A stretch of 64,000 bases of DNA from an uncultured Bacteroidales bacterium (GCA_902779845.1 CACZCZ010000004.1:62001-126000), one strand, 5' to 3'. Positions 40,571-51,079 are shown, numbered from the stretch's first letter. Numbers and translations: made by a program. The notes: generated from the letters alone by a model not told the origin.

Positions 40571-43500
40571 ATGAAGCCCTTCCGAATCCTTCTCTTTGCA
40601 GGCATGATGCTCCTGCCCCAATTAACAATCGCACAACGTTTGCAACAGCCGCTTGGGCGTGGCGTTGTCGCCGTTGCCAACGGCAGTAATGTAACCGTCA
40701 CATGGCGCCGTCTGGCTCAGGAACCCGAGAATGCACAGTACAAAGTGTATGTCAACGGCTCTTTGGCCACAACGACCTCACACACCTATTGGAAGACGAC
40801 CACCAGCAAGATACCTTCTGGCGCTAAGGTCACGGTGAGCCTCGTCCCTCCCGGAGGTGTCGAACAGCCGCAGAGCGTGCCCTTCATCATGAAGAGCTTC
40901 GACATGAGGAATATCTTCGTAGATATCAACTTCGAGGCAGGAGGATCCCCGTTGAAATCGGCAGATTTTAACACTGCCTACGTCTGGCCTATTGACCTCG
41001 ATGGCGACGGTGAGATGGACTATGTGGTGAATCGTAAGTCAAACACGAACGCTTTGGACTGCTATGTCGAGGGCTACCTGCGCACTGGTGGACACCTGTG
41101 GACGGTGAAACTGGGGCCCAACGAGCTGTCATGCGCTGGCCAGGACGATCAGATAACGGTCGCTGACATGGACTGCGACGGGTTGGGCGATGTCATCATC
41201 CAATCCTCGGACGGCACCCAGTTCTGGGATGCCGATGAGAAGACCTTCGGACTCTTCGTGAAGGGGAAGACGACAGGGGACACCGACGGCGATGGCATCA
41301 TCGACTACGAAACCCAATCCACTCGTAATGCACCTCGCTACATCTCTGTCATTGATGGTATGACGGGACGTGAGAAAGCCAGCGTCGAGCAGAGCTATAA
41401 CCAGCACTATAACCGCACGAACCGCGCCTCGCTGATGGGTGACGAGTATAACAAACACGTGGGTCACATGGGCGTCTTCTTCCACGATGGCATCCATCCA
41501 GCCGTCGTCATGGAGTGGCACATGCGTGGCACGGGTGGCGACCACCATTATTATAATATAGGTGTGGCCTATGACTTCAGCACCGGAAAGGCTGGTGCCC
41601 TGAAGGAGCTCTTCAACACGCCGACGGGTGCTCCCGCCTTCCATCAGATCCGCGTAGGTGATATGGATGGTGATGGCAAGGACGAGATGATTGTCGGCGG
41701 TTACACGATGGATCACGATGGCAGCATCCTGTTTAACACGGGAATTGCCCATGGCGACCGCTTCCGCACCAGCGACATCGACCCCGAGCGTCCAGGCTTG
41801 GAAACCTTTGCTATCCAGCAGTATGCCGGTGATATGCTGGGCCAGGTGCTCTACGATGCCCGCACGGGAGAGTTCATCAAGAAATGGTATCTCTCTGCCG
41901 TGGGCGACATCGGTCGCGGCGAGTGCATGGATATCGACAAGAATCACCTGGGTTGGGAGATGTGGTCCACCATGGACGGTAAGGTCTATGACGCACAGGG
42001 CAATCTCATCACCGAATACGAGAACCAATACCCCTGCGAGGGCATCTGGTGGGACAACGAGTTGGACCGCGAGGTGGTGCAGACCAGCGACAGCCATTAC
42101 AATGTCTATATCCAGGATTTTTTCAAGGGGCGTGAGGTGGAATTTGCCAAGCTTAGCGGCTACCGCTACACCACCGTCTATGCCAAGCGTGCGGCCTTCT
42201 GGGGCGACATCATCGGCGACTGGCGTGAGGAACTCATCCTGCTGCACAAGGAGAGCGGTGTCATCGTAGGCATCACGGGCGTCACTACAGACTATGCCTC
42301 CGACGCCGACTTCATCTACTGTCTGCAGCAAGACCCGCACTACTGTGGCGACTGCACCACGAAGGGCTACTATCAGAGTCCCAATCCGGGCTTCTATCTC
42401 GGCTACGATATGCCACGTCCACAGTTGCCGCCTTGCATGGTCACCGACCTCGTGGCGAAGGCCGATGGTCAGTTCGTAACCTTCGACCGCTCCGCTACTG
42501 CCGCCTATGCCAGCGGCAAGAGCGTGCTCTTCGACCTCACCTATCCGGCTCAGACCTTCACCCTCAATAGCGCCTTCTCGCCCTCTGTCATCTATGCGAT
42601 GCCTGTGCGAAATCAGAGCATCACCCTCGGCGGCACAGGCTCGGTGGAGGGTAACCTGCAATTCTGGAAGGGTCAGCAGGGGCGTTTCATTGTCAACACC
42701 CCGCTCAACCACACCGGAGGTACCTTCATCTCCGAGGGCATCCTGGAGGTGAACACGACCGTACAGGGCGATATCGACCTCCGCGCTCGCGGCACGTTGG
42801 CAGGTAATGCTGTGGTGGCTGGTAAACTGAACCTCGAAGGGGCCCTCAACTACGAGGGCTGCCGTCTGATGCCGGGTGCTGCCGTCGGTGACCTAGGGGT
42901 GATAACCCTTAAGCAGGGCCTCACCATCGACAAGCGTTTGTTCGTGGAGGCTGATATCAGAGATGCCGATGCCATGTCCGACCTAATCAAGGTGGAGGGC
43001 AACCTCACCCTTAGCGGGAAGGGACAGGTCATCTTCACGATAGTTCCTGACACCGAAAAGCCTCGACCTGGCCGCTACAAACTGATGGAATATACAGGTG
43101 AGTTCACGGGGCAGGTCACTCAGTTCTCGGCGCGTGGTCTCCAGGGCATTTCAAATTCAATAAAGAACGAGGAAAATGCCATTTGGCTTGTTATCAATGA
43201 GCAGCGTCAGGCTGCCCAGGGTGTACGTTGGACGGGTGCTGAGAGCACTCTCTGGGACTATCAGACAGCTAACTTCACACTCAACGATGAAGCTACGGAA
43301 TTTGTGGCCGGCGATGCCATCATCTTTGATGACGATGTTGTGAAGACCACCATCCAAACGAATGAACTGATGCCTGTGAGCGGCGTGACCTTCGAGAACA
43401 ACACGAAGTCACTCACTCTTAGTGGCACAGGTGGTATCACTGGTACAGGCGACCTTGTCATGAACGGTCAGGGCCGCGTAACGCTCAATGCCACAAACAG

Positions 43501-45055
43501 CAACTACACCGGCAAGACCATCATCAACAGCGGCACCCTCACGGTAGCGGAGCTTGCCGATGGCGGTCTGCCCAGCAGCATCGGTGCTGCCGGCACTGCA
43601 GCAACGAATTGGCAGATAGGCAAAGCCACACTCATCGTCAGCAATGCGAACACCGCCACCAATCGCGGCCTCACCATCAATGACGAGGCCACCATACAGA
43701 TAAACAGCGGTGTCACTTCTCTCAAGGGTATCATCCAGGGCAATGGCCGTTTGGTGAAGAAGGGCAGCGGACAGCTCAACATCACCTATGCAGGCAACAA
43801 CACCTGGAAATCCACCGAGCTGAATGCAGGCACGCTGGCCATGGGTGTATGGAACACCACTTTCGGAACTGCCGGCTCCACGATTGATGTGACGGGTAAT
43901 GCCGCTATCACCATCTTCGACAGCAATTCCACCAGCACCACGCCGACACTTGCCAACACTATTACCGTTGCCAAGGGCAAGACGCTCACTGTCAATGCCG
44001 GACAGCGTTGCAACGTCCGTGGTAAGTGGACGGGCGAGGGCACCATTAAGATTAGTTTCCCCTACGTGCGTGGCGACTTCTCCACCAATATGGCGGACTT
44101 CGAGGGCGTCCTCAACCCCACCAGCGGACAGTTCCGCCTGGTCAGCGCCATGAACTTGCAGAAGGGTACCTTTACCCTTGGTGCGGGTGTCTATGCTGTG
44201 GGCGTCAAGGCGGGCAGTGGCACGGAGAGCAGCTATACCCATAGCATCGGAGCCCTCAGCTCCACAGCCGCTGATGCGCAACTCAGCACCAGCGTGTGGA
44301 ATGTGGGTTACCTTGGCACGAACACCTCCTTTGCCGGTATCATCGGCAGCGGTGCCACCCTCAACAAATACGGCGACGGCACGCTGACGCTGACAGGTGC
44401 ATCGGCCGGACCCATCAACATCTATGCTGGTGAGGTGAAGGCCATGAACACCTCCAAATCCACTACTACCGGCACCATCACCGTGCGCAGCGGAGGTCTT
44501 CTCACGGGTACGGGACAGGTGCAGAACGTCGTAGTACAGTCCAACGGCACCCTCGGAGCAGGGCAGTCGGCAACATCTGTCGGCACCCTCACTGTAAATG
44601 GCACGCTGACGCTCAACTCAGGTGCTGTGCTGCGACTACGCACCCGATCCACATCTACGCGCACCACCTGTGATGCCTTCAAGGTCACAGGCAACGTAAA
44701 GCTGACATCCCCCGTCATCAACGTGACGGAGCTCAACACCAGCTACGAGATGGTGGATGATGCAGAGCTGCAAGTCTTCACAGGGGCTGGTGCCGTCACG
44801 GTGTCGGGCACCGTCACGATGCAGCCCGCAACTCCCAAGGCTGGTTACCTTTGGGACACTTCAGCCCTCACCACAGAGGGCGTCATTCGGGTAATCGCAG
44901 ATCCTGTGGGCATCACAAGCCCGGCTGCAGCACCCTCTCAGACGGGTGCGGTGTATGACCTCGCAGGCCGCAAGATTGCCGAAGATAAGTCTTCGGCGCG
45001 CCAAGCGACGAAGGGTGTATATGTAATCGATGGTGTCAAAGTCATGAAAAAATAA
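40571..45055 (+). CDS. PL11-type rhamnogalacturonan lyase fused to autotransporter-associated repeats
   Basis: 1494 residues. Signal peptide MKPFRILLFAGMMLLPQLTIAQ. Residues about 25-620 match the PL11 rhamnogalacturonan lyase propeller (YesW-like), with repeated calcium loops DLDGDGEMDYV, DMDCDGLGDVI, DTDGDGIIDYE and DMDGDGKDEMI. The next 800 residues are beta-helical autotransporter-associated (PATR-type) repeats: NSNYTGKTIINSGTLTVAEL, NGRLVKKGSGQLNITYAG and others, with no C-terminal outer-membrane barrel. The tag YDLAGRKIAEDK...GVYVIDG ends the protein. It would cleave the rhamnogalacturonan-I backbone outside the cell; the repeats may display the enzyme or bind glycan. Exported probably by type IX secretion, an inference from the tag. 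Confidence 0.84.
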   Translation: MKPFRILLFAGMMLLPQLTIAQRLQQPLGRGVVAVANGSNVTVTWRRLAQEPENAQYKVYVNGSLATTTSHTYWKTTTSKIPSGAKVTVSLVPPGGVEQPQSVPFIMKSFDMRNIFVDINFEAGGSPLKSADFNTAYVWPIDLDGDGEMDYVVNRKSNTNALDCYVEGYLRTGGHLWTVKLGPNELSCAGQDDQITVADMDCDGLGDVIIQSSDGTQFWDADEKTFGLFVKGKTTGDTDGDGIIDYETQSTRNAPRYISVIDGMTGREKASVEQSYNQHYNRTNRASLMGDEYNKHVGHMGVFFHDGIHPAVVMEWHMRGTGGDHHYYNIGVAYDFSTGKAGALKELFNTPTGAPAFHQIRVGDMDGDGKDEMIVGGYTMDHDGSILFNTGIAHGDRFRTSDIDPERPGLETFAIQQYAGDMLGQVLYDARTGEFIKKWYLSAVGDIGRGECMDIDKNHLGWEMWSTMDGKVYDAQGNLITEYENQYPCEGIWWDNELDREVVQTSDSHYNVYIQDFFKGREVEFAKLSGYRYTTVYAKRAAFWGDIIGDWREELILLHKESGVIVGITGVTTDYASDADFIYCLQQDPHYCGDCTTKGYYQSPNPGFYLGYDMPRPQLPPCMVTDLVAKADGQFVTFDRSATAAYASGKSVLFDLTYPAQTFTLNSAFSPSVIYAMPVRNQSITLGGTGSVEGNLQFWKGQQGRFIVNTPLNHTGGTFISEGILEVNTTVQGDIDLRARGTLAGNAVVAGKLNLEGALNYEGCRLMPGAAVGDLGVITLKQGLTIDKRLFVEADIRDADAMSDLIKVEGNLTLSGKGQVIFTIVPDTEKPRPGRYKLMEYTGEFTGQVTQFSARGLQGISNSIKNEENAIWLVINEQRQAAQGVRWTGAESTLWDYQTANFTLNDEATEFVAGDAIIFDDDVVKTTIQTNELMPVSGVTFENNTKSLTLSGTGGITGTGDLVMNGQGRVTLNATNSNYTGKTIINSGTLTVAELADGGLPSSIGAAGTAATNWQIGKATLIVSNANTATNRGLTINDEATIQINSGVTSLKGIIQGNGRLVKKGSGQLNITYAGNNTWKSTELNAGTLAMGVWNTTFGTAGSTIDVTGNAAITIFDSNSTSTTPTLANTITVAKGKTLTVNAGQRCNVRGKWTGEGTIKISFPYVRGDFSTNMADFEGVLNPTSGQFRLVSAMNLQKGTFTLGAGVYAVGVKAGSGTESSYTHSIGALSSTAADAQLSTSVWNVGYLGTNTSFAGIIGSGATLNKYGDGTLTLTGASAGPINIYAGEVKAMNTSKSTTTGTITVRSGGLLTGTGQVQNVVVQSNGTLGAGQSATSVGTLTVNGTLTLNSGAVLRLRTRSTSTRTTCDAFKVTGNVKLTSPVINVTELNTSYEMVDDAELQVFTGAGAVTVSGTVTMQPATPKAGYLWDTSALTTEGVIRVIADPVGITSPAAAPSQTGAVYDLAGRKIAEDKSSARQATKGVYVIDGVKVMKK

Positions 45056-45061
45056 TAAGAA

Positions 45062-48000
45062 ATGAGACGTTTCCTTGTTCCTTCTCTCCTTCTCTTCTTC
45101 TTCTTTCTCTCGCTCCAGGGCGCATCAGCCTTTGAGCGTCAGAAACTGAACTTCAATGCCGACTGGGAGCTGCACATCGGCGACTTGGCGGCTCCTCCTA
45201 CTGCCCCCGAGGGGGGCGGTGGCGAGGTCTCCTGGAAGTCCGTCACACTTCCCTACGCTTTCAACGGCGACGAGGCCTTTCGCAAGGATATCGTGGATCT
45301 CACTGACACCGTCGTTTGGTATCGTAAAACCTTTGATGTCTCCCCTCGGGGAGATTGGGAGAGGGCTAAATTCTTCATCGAGTTCGAGGGAGCACGGCAA
45401 GGCGCTGACGTGTGGCTGAACGGCCAAAAGGTGGGCTTCAGCGACAATGGTGTCATGGCCTTTGGCTTCGACCTGACACCTTACATCAAGGAGGGTGAGA
45501 ATGTGCTGGCCGTGCGCTGCGACAACTCCTGGACCTATCGCGACCGTACACTGAATAGCCGCTACCAGTGGAACGACCGCAACTTCAATGCCAACTATGG
45601 AGGCTTGCCTAAGAATGTTTGGCTCCACATCACGGGTAAGCTCTATCAGACACTGCCCCTCTATTCCGACCTTGGCACTACTGGCACCTATGTCTATGCC
45701 ACCGATTTCGATATCCCTGGCCATAAGGCAGTCATTCATGCCGAGTCTGAGGTGAAAAACGATGACACTCTCCCGCGTACATTTATATATAATGTGCAGC
45801 TGTTTGACATGGATGGCCGCGAAGTGGCGCAGTTCCACGGCGACCCCATCACTATCCAACCCGGAGAAACCCTCGTTGCCAAGGTCCAGCAGCCCGTCAG
45901 CGGCCTTCATTTCTGGTCGTGGGGCTACGGCTACCTCTACACCGTCCGCACCTCCCTTGAGGTCAACGGTTCACCCGTTGACGCCCAATCTCTCCGCACC
46001 GGCTTCCGCAAGACCCGCTTCGGCGAGGGTAAGATTTGGCTCAACGACCGCGTGATGATGGTGCATGGCTATGCCCAGCGTACCTCCAACGAATGGCCAG
46101 GTGTAGGCATCAGCGTGCCTGCCTGGCTCAGCGACTACAGCAACGGCTTGATGGTGGAAAGCGGCGGCAATATGGTGCGTTGGATGCATGTGACACCTTG
46201 GAAACAGGACGTGGAGTCGTGTGACCGTGTCGGCCTCCCGCAGGCTATGCCGGCCGGCGATTCCGAGAAGGATGTCGAGGGCGCACGTTGGCAGCAGCGT
46301 ACAGCCCTGATGCGCGATGCCATCATCTACAACCGCAACAACCCCAGCATTCTCTTTTATGAGAGCGGCAACGAGAGCATCAGCCGTGAGCACATGCTGG
46401 AGATGAAAGCCATTCGAGACCGGTATGACCCGCATGGCGGACGTGCCATCGGCAGTCGTGAGATGTTGGACATTGATGAAGCAGAATACGGCGGCGAGAT
46501 GCTCTACATCAACAAGTCGAAGAAGCACCCCATGTGGGCCATGGAATACTGTCGCGACGAGGGACTGCGCAAGTACTGGGACCAGTGGAGCAACCCCTAC
46601 CACAAAGAGGGCGATGGCCCCCTCTATCGCGGTAAGCCCGCTACGGAGTACAATCACAACATGGATCAGTTTGCCGTCGAAATGGTGCGTCGCTGGTACG
46701 ATTATTGGCATGAACGTCCGGGCACCGGCACTCGCGTCTCGTCGGGCGGCGTGAAGATTGTCTTCAGCGACACAAATACCCATCATCGTGGCGAGAGCAA
46801 CTACCGTACCAGCGGTGTCACTGACGCCATGCGCATTCCCAAGGATGCCTTCTTTGCTCATCAGGTGATGTGGAACGGATGGGTGGAACCTGAAGAGGCG
46901 CAGACATATATCGTAGGGCATTGGAACTATTCAGCCGGAACTGTGAAACCCGTCTATGTGGTTTCTACGGCTGATTCTCTGGAACTCTTCCTCAATGGAC
47001 GCTCGTTAGGGTGGGGTAGGCAGGAGTATCGTTATCTCTTTACTTTTGATGACGTGGCTTTTGAACCAGGTGTGCTCGAAGCTGTGGGCTCCGATGGCAG
47101 TCGTTACAAGCTGCAGACAGCAGGTGCACCTTATCAACTGAAACTCACCGCCATCACGAATCCCGAGGGAACCAAAGCCGATGGTGCTGACATGGTGCTC
47201 TTCCAAGTGGAAGTGGTCGATGAACAAGGTCGCCGCTGCCCGCTTGATGACCGCATGGTGCATTTCGGACTTGAGGGCGAGGCCTCGTGGATTGGCGGCA
47301 TCGCGACACGTAACAACCAAAGCCTTCAGCGTCCCGATGACAACCGTCCTGAGGGACTCCTCGACGCTGCCGCCACCAAGAATATCTCAGATAACTACGT
47401 CGGCGCGACATCGCTTCCTGTGGAGTGTGGCGTCAACCGCGTCCTCGTGCGCACGACCACCAAGGCCGGTAAGATCCGTCTCACCGCCTCTGCCGCTGGC
47501 GTGCAGCCAGCCTCCATCGAGGTGACTTCCACGGCTGCGCAGAGCGTTTCACCCACTCTGCCGCCCCTCCACCTCTCCCGTGGCGAGACACCGCTCACTC
47601 CCTCCTACACCCAGCAGGCCCGCGGCATCGAGATAGCATCTGCAACGGCAGGCTATGACAGCGAGCACGCTGCTCGCAGCTTCGATGACAACGAGCTCTC
47701 CGAGTGGAAAAACGACGGCCGCCTCTCCACCGCATGGATTACCTATCGCCTCCGTGAGAAGGCCGTCATCGATGACATCTGCCTCAAGCTCACCGGCTGG
47801 CGTCTGCGCAGCTATCCCCTGGAGGTCTATGCCGGCAAACGCCTTATCTGGAGCGGCGAGACGGAGCGCAGCCTCGGCTACATCCATCTGACACCCGCCA
47901 AGCGCGTCAAGACCAACGAGATTACCATTCGCCTCAAGGGGGCCGGCAAGGATGAGGATGCCTTCGGTGGCATCGTAGAGGTGGCAGAGCCTGCCGCCGG

Positions 48001-48088
48001 CGAGCTCGACCTCTTCAAGGCCAAGAACGGTGGTGATACGAAGAACGAACTCCGCATCGTGGAGATAGAATTTATGAACCACTATTAA
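45062..48088 (+). CDS. GH2-family glycoside hydrolase with C-terminal F5/8-type domain
   Basis: 1008 residues. Signal peptide ends near LQGASA. Order: sugar-binding jelly roll (about 50-215, FIEFEGARQGADVWLNGQKV), Ig-like domain, TIM barrel from about 320. The acid/base Glu is E438 in ESGNES and the probable nucleophile is E495 in MWAMEYCRDEG. C-terminal Ig-like domains follow, then a discoidin-like domain at about 880-1000 (SLGYIHLTPAKRVKTNEITI). Typically beta-galactosidase or beta-glucuronidase activity; the exact sugar is not determined. It begins six bases after the lyase gene and is 13 bases from tsaC. Confidence 0.88.
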   Translation: MRRFLVPSLLLFFFFLSLQGASAFERQKLNFNADWELHIGDLAAPPTAPEGGGGEVSWKSVTLPYAFNGDEAFRKDIVDLTDTVVWYRKTFDVSPRGDWERAKFFIEFEGARQGADVWLNGQKVGFSDNGVMAFGFDLTPYIKEGENVLAVRCDNSWTYRDRTLNSRYQWNDRNFNANYGGLPKNVWLHITGKLYQTLPLYSDLGTTGTYVYATDFDIPGHKAVIHAESEVKNDDTLPRTFIYNVQLFDMDGREVAQFHGDPITIQPGETLVAKVQQPVSGLHFWSWGYGYLYTVRTSLEVNGSPVDAQSLRTGFRKTRFGEGKIWLNDRVMMVHGYAQRTSNEWPGVGISVPAWLSDYSNGLMVESGGNMVRWMHVTPWKQDVESCDRVGLPQAMPAGDSEKDVEGARWQQRTALMRDAIIYNRNNPSILFYESGNESISREHMLEMKAIRDRYDPHGGRAIGSREMLDIDEAEYGGEMLYINKSKKHPMWAMEYCRDEGLRKYWDQWSNPYHKEGDGPLYRGKPATEYNHNMDQFAVEMVRRWYDYWHERPGTGTRVSSGGVKIVFSDTNTHHRGESNYRTSGVTDAMRIPKDAFFAHQVMWNGWVEPEEAQTYIVGHWNYSAGTVKPVYVVSTADSLELFLNGRSLGWGRQEYRYLFTFDDVAFEPGVLEAVGSDGSRYKLQTAGAPYQLKLTAITNPEGTKADGADMVLFQVEVVDEQGRRCPLDDRMVHFGLEGEASWIGGIATRNNQSLQRPDDNRPEGLLDAAATKNISDNYVGATSLPVECGVNRVLVRTTTKAGKIRLTASAAGVQPASIEVTSTAAQSVSPTLPPLHLSRGETPLTPSYTQQARGIEIASATAGYDSEHAARSFDDNELSEWKNDGRLSTAWITYRLREKAVIDDICLKLTGWRLRSYPLEVYAGKRLIWSGETERSLGYIHLTPAKRVKTNEITIRLKGAGKDEDAFGGIVEVAEPAAGELDLFKAKNGGDTKNELRIVEIEFMNHY

Positions 48089-48101
48089 CTCTCAACTACT
48101 A

Positions 48102-48683
48102 ATGAACAGCAGGGAACTGCGTGAGGAGGATATCCGCGCAGCCATCGAGGTGCTGCGACAGGGTGGCACCATTCTGTACCCCACCGATACCATCTGGGGC
48201 ATTGGCTGCGATGCCACCAACCCCGAGGCCGTCAAGAAGGTCTTTGAAATCAAACAGCGCGAGGACAGCAAAGCCCTCATCTGCCTGGTCGATAGTCCGG
48301 GGCGCCTCCAGCGCTATGTCCGCAATGTGCCGGACGTGGCGTGGGACATCATCGACCTTGCTACCAAGCCCACTACAGTCATTCTCAACGAGGCTGTCAA
48401 TCTCGCTCCCAATCTCTTGGCAGAGGACGGTAGCGTAGGACTCCGCGTCACCTCCGAGGTGTTCTCGCAGCAGCTCTGCTACCGCTTCCAGAAGGCTATC
48501 GTCTCCACCTCGGCCAACATCAGCGGTCAACCCTCGCCCCAGACCTTCGCCGACATCTCCGACGAGATTAAGAATGCCGTCGATTACATCTGCGTCTCCC
48601 GCCAGCGCGACACTTCCCGCCACGAACCCTCCTCCATCATCAAGCTCACCCCCTCCGGCGAAGTCACCGTCATCCGCAAGTGA
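48102..48683 (+). CDS. tsaC: L-threonylcarbamoyladenylate synthase
   Basis: 193 residues, the size of a YrdC/TsaC protein without the Sua5 extension. Motifs: GGTILYPTDTIWGIGCDATN, KVFEIKQREDSKALICLVDS, RVTSEVFSQQL and VSTSANISGQPSP. It makes threonylcarbamoyl-AMP for the t6A modification of ANN-reading tRNAs, an essential housekeeping step. It lies within the glycan locus, 13 bases after the GH2 gene, and converges with the regulator gene. Confidence 0.92.
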   Translation: MNSRELREEDIRAAIEVLRQGGTILYPTDTIWGIGCDATNPEAVKKVFEIKQREDSKALICLVDSPGRLQRYVRNVPDVAWDIIDLATKPTTVILNEAVNLAPNLLAEDGSVGLRVTSEVFSQQLCYRFQKAIVSTSANISGQPSPQTFADISDEIKNAVDYICVSRQRDTSRHEPSSIIKLTPSGEVTVIRK

Positions 48684-48697
48684 GGTGGCTTGATAGG

Positions 48698-51079
48698 CTA
48701 AGGTGCGGTGGATTTCCCTTCCCTATATTCTGTGGGGGTGACGCCAAACATCTTCCGGAAACATTGGCTGAAGTAGCGAGGCGTTTGGAAACCCACCATG
48801 AGCGAGAGCTGGTTGACAGGTACTTGGCTCTTTATCAGTAACTCTGCAGCATGCTTCAGACGTACGTTGCGAATGAAATCGTTGGGCGTGACCCCTAATA
48901 TGGTGTGCATTTTTTTATAGAGGTTAGCGCGACTCATGCCGATGTCTCGAGCCAGCAGATCTACGGAATAGTCGGTGTTGGACATATTTTCTCCTATCAC
49001 CTTTAGCATTCGTTCGATGAGTTGTTCATCTTCTGAACTGGTGGCAAGCCGCTCAGGATCAATCTCCACCGCCTGGGCGAATCGGTGCCGCGCGTTTTCG
49101 CGGAGTTCAAACAACTCATTAATGCGCTGCTCATTCTCCCGCTGCATTTTTTCACGCTTCCGACGTAGATATTCACTCATGAGCGTGATGAGACCTATCA
49201 GCCCAATGAGAAGGTAGATGGCCTTTGCCCACCATGTCAACCATATAGGTGGCTGAATGATAAATGTCTTGCGAAATGTTTCACCCCAAAGATTGTCGCT
49301 TGAAGAGGCTTGTACTTCGACCGTGTAGTGTCCGGGTGGTAAGGCGCTCAGACTTATGGTTGCGAGGTGCCCGTCACCATCGTCGGTAGTAGCGTGCCAC
49401 TTGTCTTCAAGTTGCAGGACACGATAACGATAACGTGTGTTCTTGAGGTGCGCATAGTCGAGGGTGGAAACCTGTAGCTCAATGTGGTTTTGGCGGTAGC
49501 TGAGGACGAGAGACAAGCTATCCATTGGGAATCGTTCTTCCGCAACGGTGAGACCGACCAGTTTCAAAGTGGGTGGCGATAGCACATCGGTGAAGTCCGT
49601 TGTTGACAACACTACGATACCTGCGCCTGAAGCCAGATATAGGTTTCCATTCGGCATCATGCAGATGCCACGCTCTATCATCTCTACAGCTGGCAAACCA
49701 TCGTTAACAGTGATTGCACGTATATGTGGTGTATTGTCTGGTTCATTAATTCGTATTCGGTTAACACCACTGGATGTTGAAATCCAGATGTACCCTTTCA
49801 AGTCTTCGGCGATAGCCTGGATGCATTGGTTGGAGAGTCCTTCTGCACGTGTGATTCGCTGCAACTTTCCCTCAGCGATAAGGATTAGTCCATTTTGTGT
49901 GCCCACCCAAAGGCGTCCGGTGCGGTCGTGAAGGATGCAGTTATATTTTCGGCAGAAATGTGATGCCTGCTGTATGAGCGGGTGCTGCATCAGTGTGTCC
50001 GTCTGTGTATTTAAGATGAAGAAACCATTCTGTGTACACACCGCGAAATGATTTCGGTTGGTTAACGGTTCAGCCACTATCATCGTGCGATAGCTGTCCA
50101 ACTCAGGCAACTGACTGTTGAGAAGCTTCCATTGATGCTGTCTTGGATAGAGATAACCAAGATTGTGAAGATAGTTACAGACTAACAAACGCTGCTCATC
50201 TACAGGAATGGCAAAGCGGACAAAATCATGTATGAACCCTGGAACATTTCCCTGATTATAGAGATGAATTTTACCTTGGGAATAGCAATAGAGTCCCTTG
50301 TTGGTAGATATCCACACTTGCCCGTAGTGGTCGGCATACATTTCACTGGTATAGAGCTTGTCGGTCAAAATTTTTCGTTCCACCTGTTGTGTCTCGGTGT
50401 TGAACAAATAGAGGCCCCATAGTCCGGCAATGAGCATCATCTGTGAATCCAACGCCACCATTTTACGGGGTATGTCTTTTTCAAGGGGTATTATTCTAAT
50501 GCTGCCGACAGCTGGTGGTATGTAGAGGACACCGCTGTTTTGGAGTCCGTACCAGTGTCCATCTTTGCTGTCGTGACAATACGCCATAATGTAGTCATCC
50601 TCAAAACTGGAACCTGGTCTGATGGAGTCAAGCAGTGTCGTATGTGAATAGAGGTAGTCATGCTTCCGTTGTGCCAACGAGTCTGTGTGCTCATTCATGA
50701 ATTTTGTAAGCCTCGCTGAAGGAAAGAAGGACTTATAATCATATCGGAAATGACGTTTGTGTGTATCAAAGAGATAAAGAGAGTAATAATCTTTAAGCCA
50801 TAGCAGGCTGTCGCCCTGCCACATGAAATCGTGACCTCCGAAGGAGGGTAGAGAATATAAACTGTCAAGATTGCAGTCAAGTGTTGTGAAGCTCTTTCCA
50901 TTGAAAAGGCAGAAATTTCCTTCCGTCGCTACGAGCATCTGATGATTCGGGAGTTCAACAATTTGGCGTACTTGATTGCATGGAAGCCCATCCGCCACGG
51001 TCAAATGGCGATAGGTATGTTGGGCAAAAAGCAACGTGGTGCTGAAGGTGAGCACGCAACAAAGCAAACAGTGTTTCAT
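48698..51079 (-). CDS. periplasmic-sensor AraC-type regulator lacking kinase and receiver domains
   Basis: 793 residues from the ATG giving signal peptide MKHCLLCCVLTFSTTLLFAQ; 13 upstream codons run through the promoter box. Reg_prop beta-propeller repeats fill residues about 20-530 (DHYGQVWISTNKGLYCYSQG, DRTGRLWVGTQNGLILIAEG, DLKGYIWISTSSGVNRI), then a Y_Y_Y domain, one membrane helix (WWAKAIYLLIGLIGLITLM), a coiled coil, and an AraC HTH with two helix-turn-helix units (VDLLARDIGMSRANLYKKMH, VNQLSLMVGFQTPRYFSQCF). Hybrid two-component systems of Bacteroidetes have a histidine kinase and receiver between the membrane helix and the HTH; both are absent. It is divergent from the lyase gene at 51289. 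Confidence 0.87.
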   Translation of the reverse strand: MKHCLLCCVLTFSTTLLFAQHTYRHLTVADGLPCNQVRQIVELPNHQMLVATEGNFCLFNGKSFTTLDCNLDSLYSLPSFGGHDFMWQGDSLLWLKDYYSLYLFDTHKRHFRYDYKSFFPSARLTKFMNEHTDSLAQRKHDYLYSHTTLLDSIRPGSSFEDDYIMAYCHDSKDGHWYGLQNSGVLYIPPAVGSIRIIPLEKDIPRKMVALDSQMMLIAGLWGLYLFNTETQQVERKILTDKLYTSEMYADHYGQVWISTNKGLYCYSQGKIHLYNQGNVPGFIHDFVRFAIPVDEQRLLVCNYLHNLGYLYPRQHQWKLLNSQLPELDSYRTMIVAEPLTNRNHFAVCTQNGFFILNTQTDTLMQHPLIQQASHFCRKYNCILHDRTGRLWVGTQNGLILIAEGKLQRITRAEGLSNQCIQAIAEDLKGYIWISTSSGVNRIRINEPDNTPHIRAITVNDGLPAVEMIERGICMMPNGNLYLASGAGIVVLSTTDFTDVLSPPTLKLVGLTVAEERFPMDSLSLVLSYRQNHIELQVSTLDYAHLKNTRYRYRVLQLEDKWHATTDDGDGHLATISLSALPPGHYTVEVQASSSDNLWGETFRKTFIIQPPIWLTWWAKAIYLLIGLIGLITLMSEYLRRKREKMQRENEQRINELFELRENARHRFAQAVEIDPERLATSSEDEQLIERMLKVIGENMSNTDYSVDLLARDIGMSRANLYKKMHTILGVTPNDFIRNVRLKHAAELLIKSQVPVNQLSLMVGFQTPRYFSQCFRKMFGVTPTEYREGKSTAP

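Noticed and set aside
41129..42712. Antisense open frame of about 527 codons within the PL11 lyase gene
   Set aside because: It is the complement of a well-supported lyase domain with calcium loops; high GC-rich codon use keeps the opposite frame open. No start context or motif of its own.
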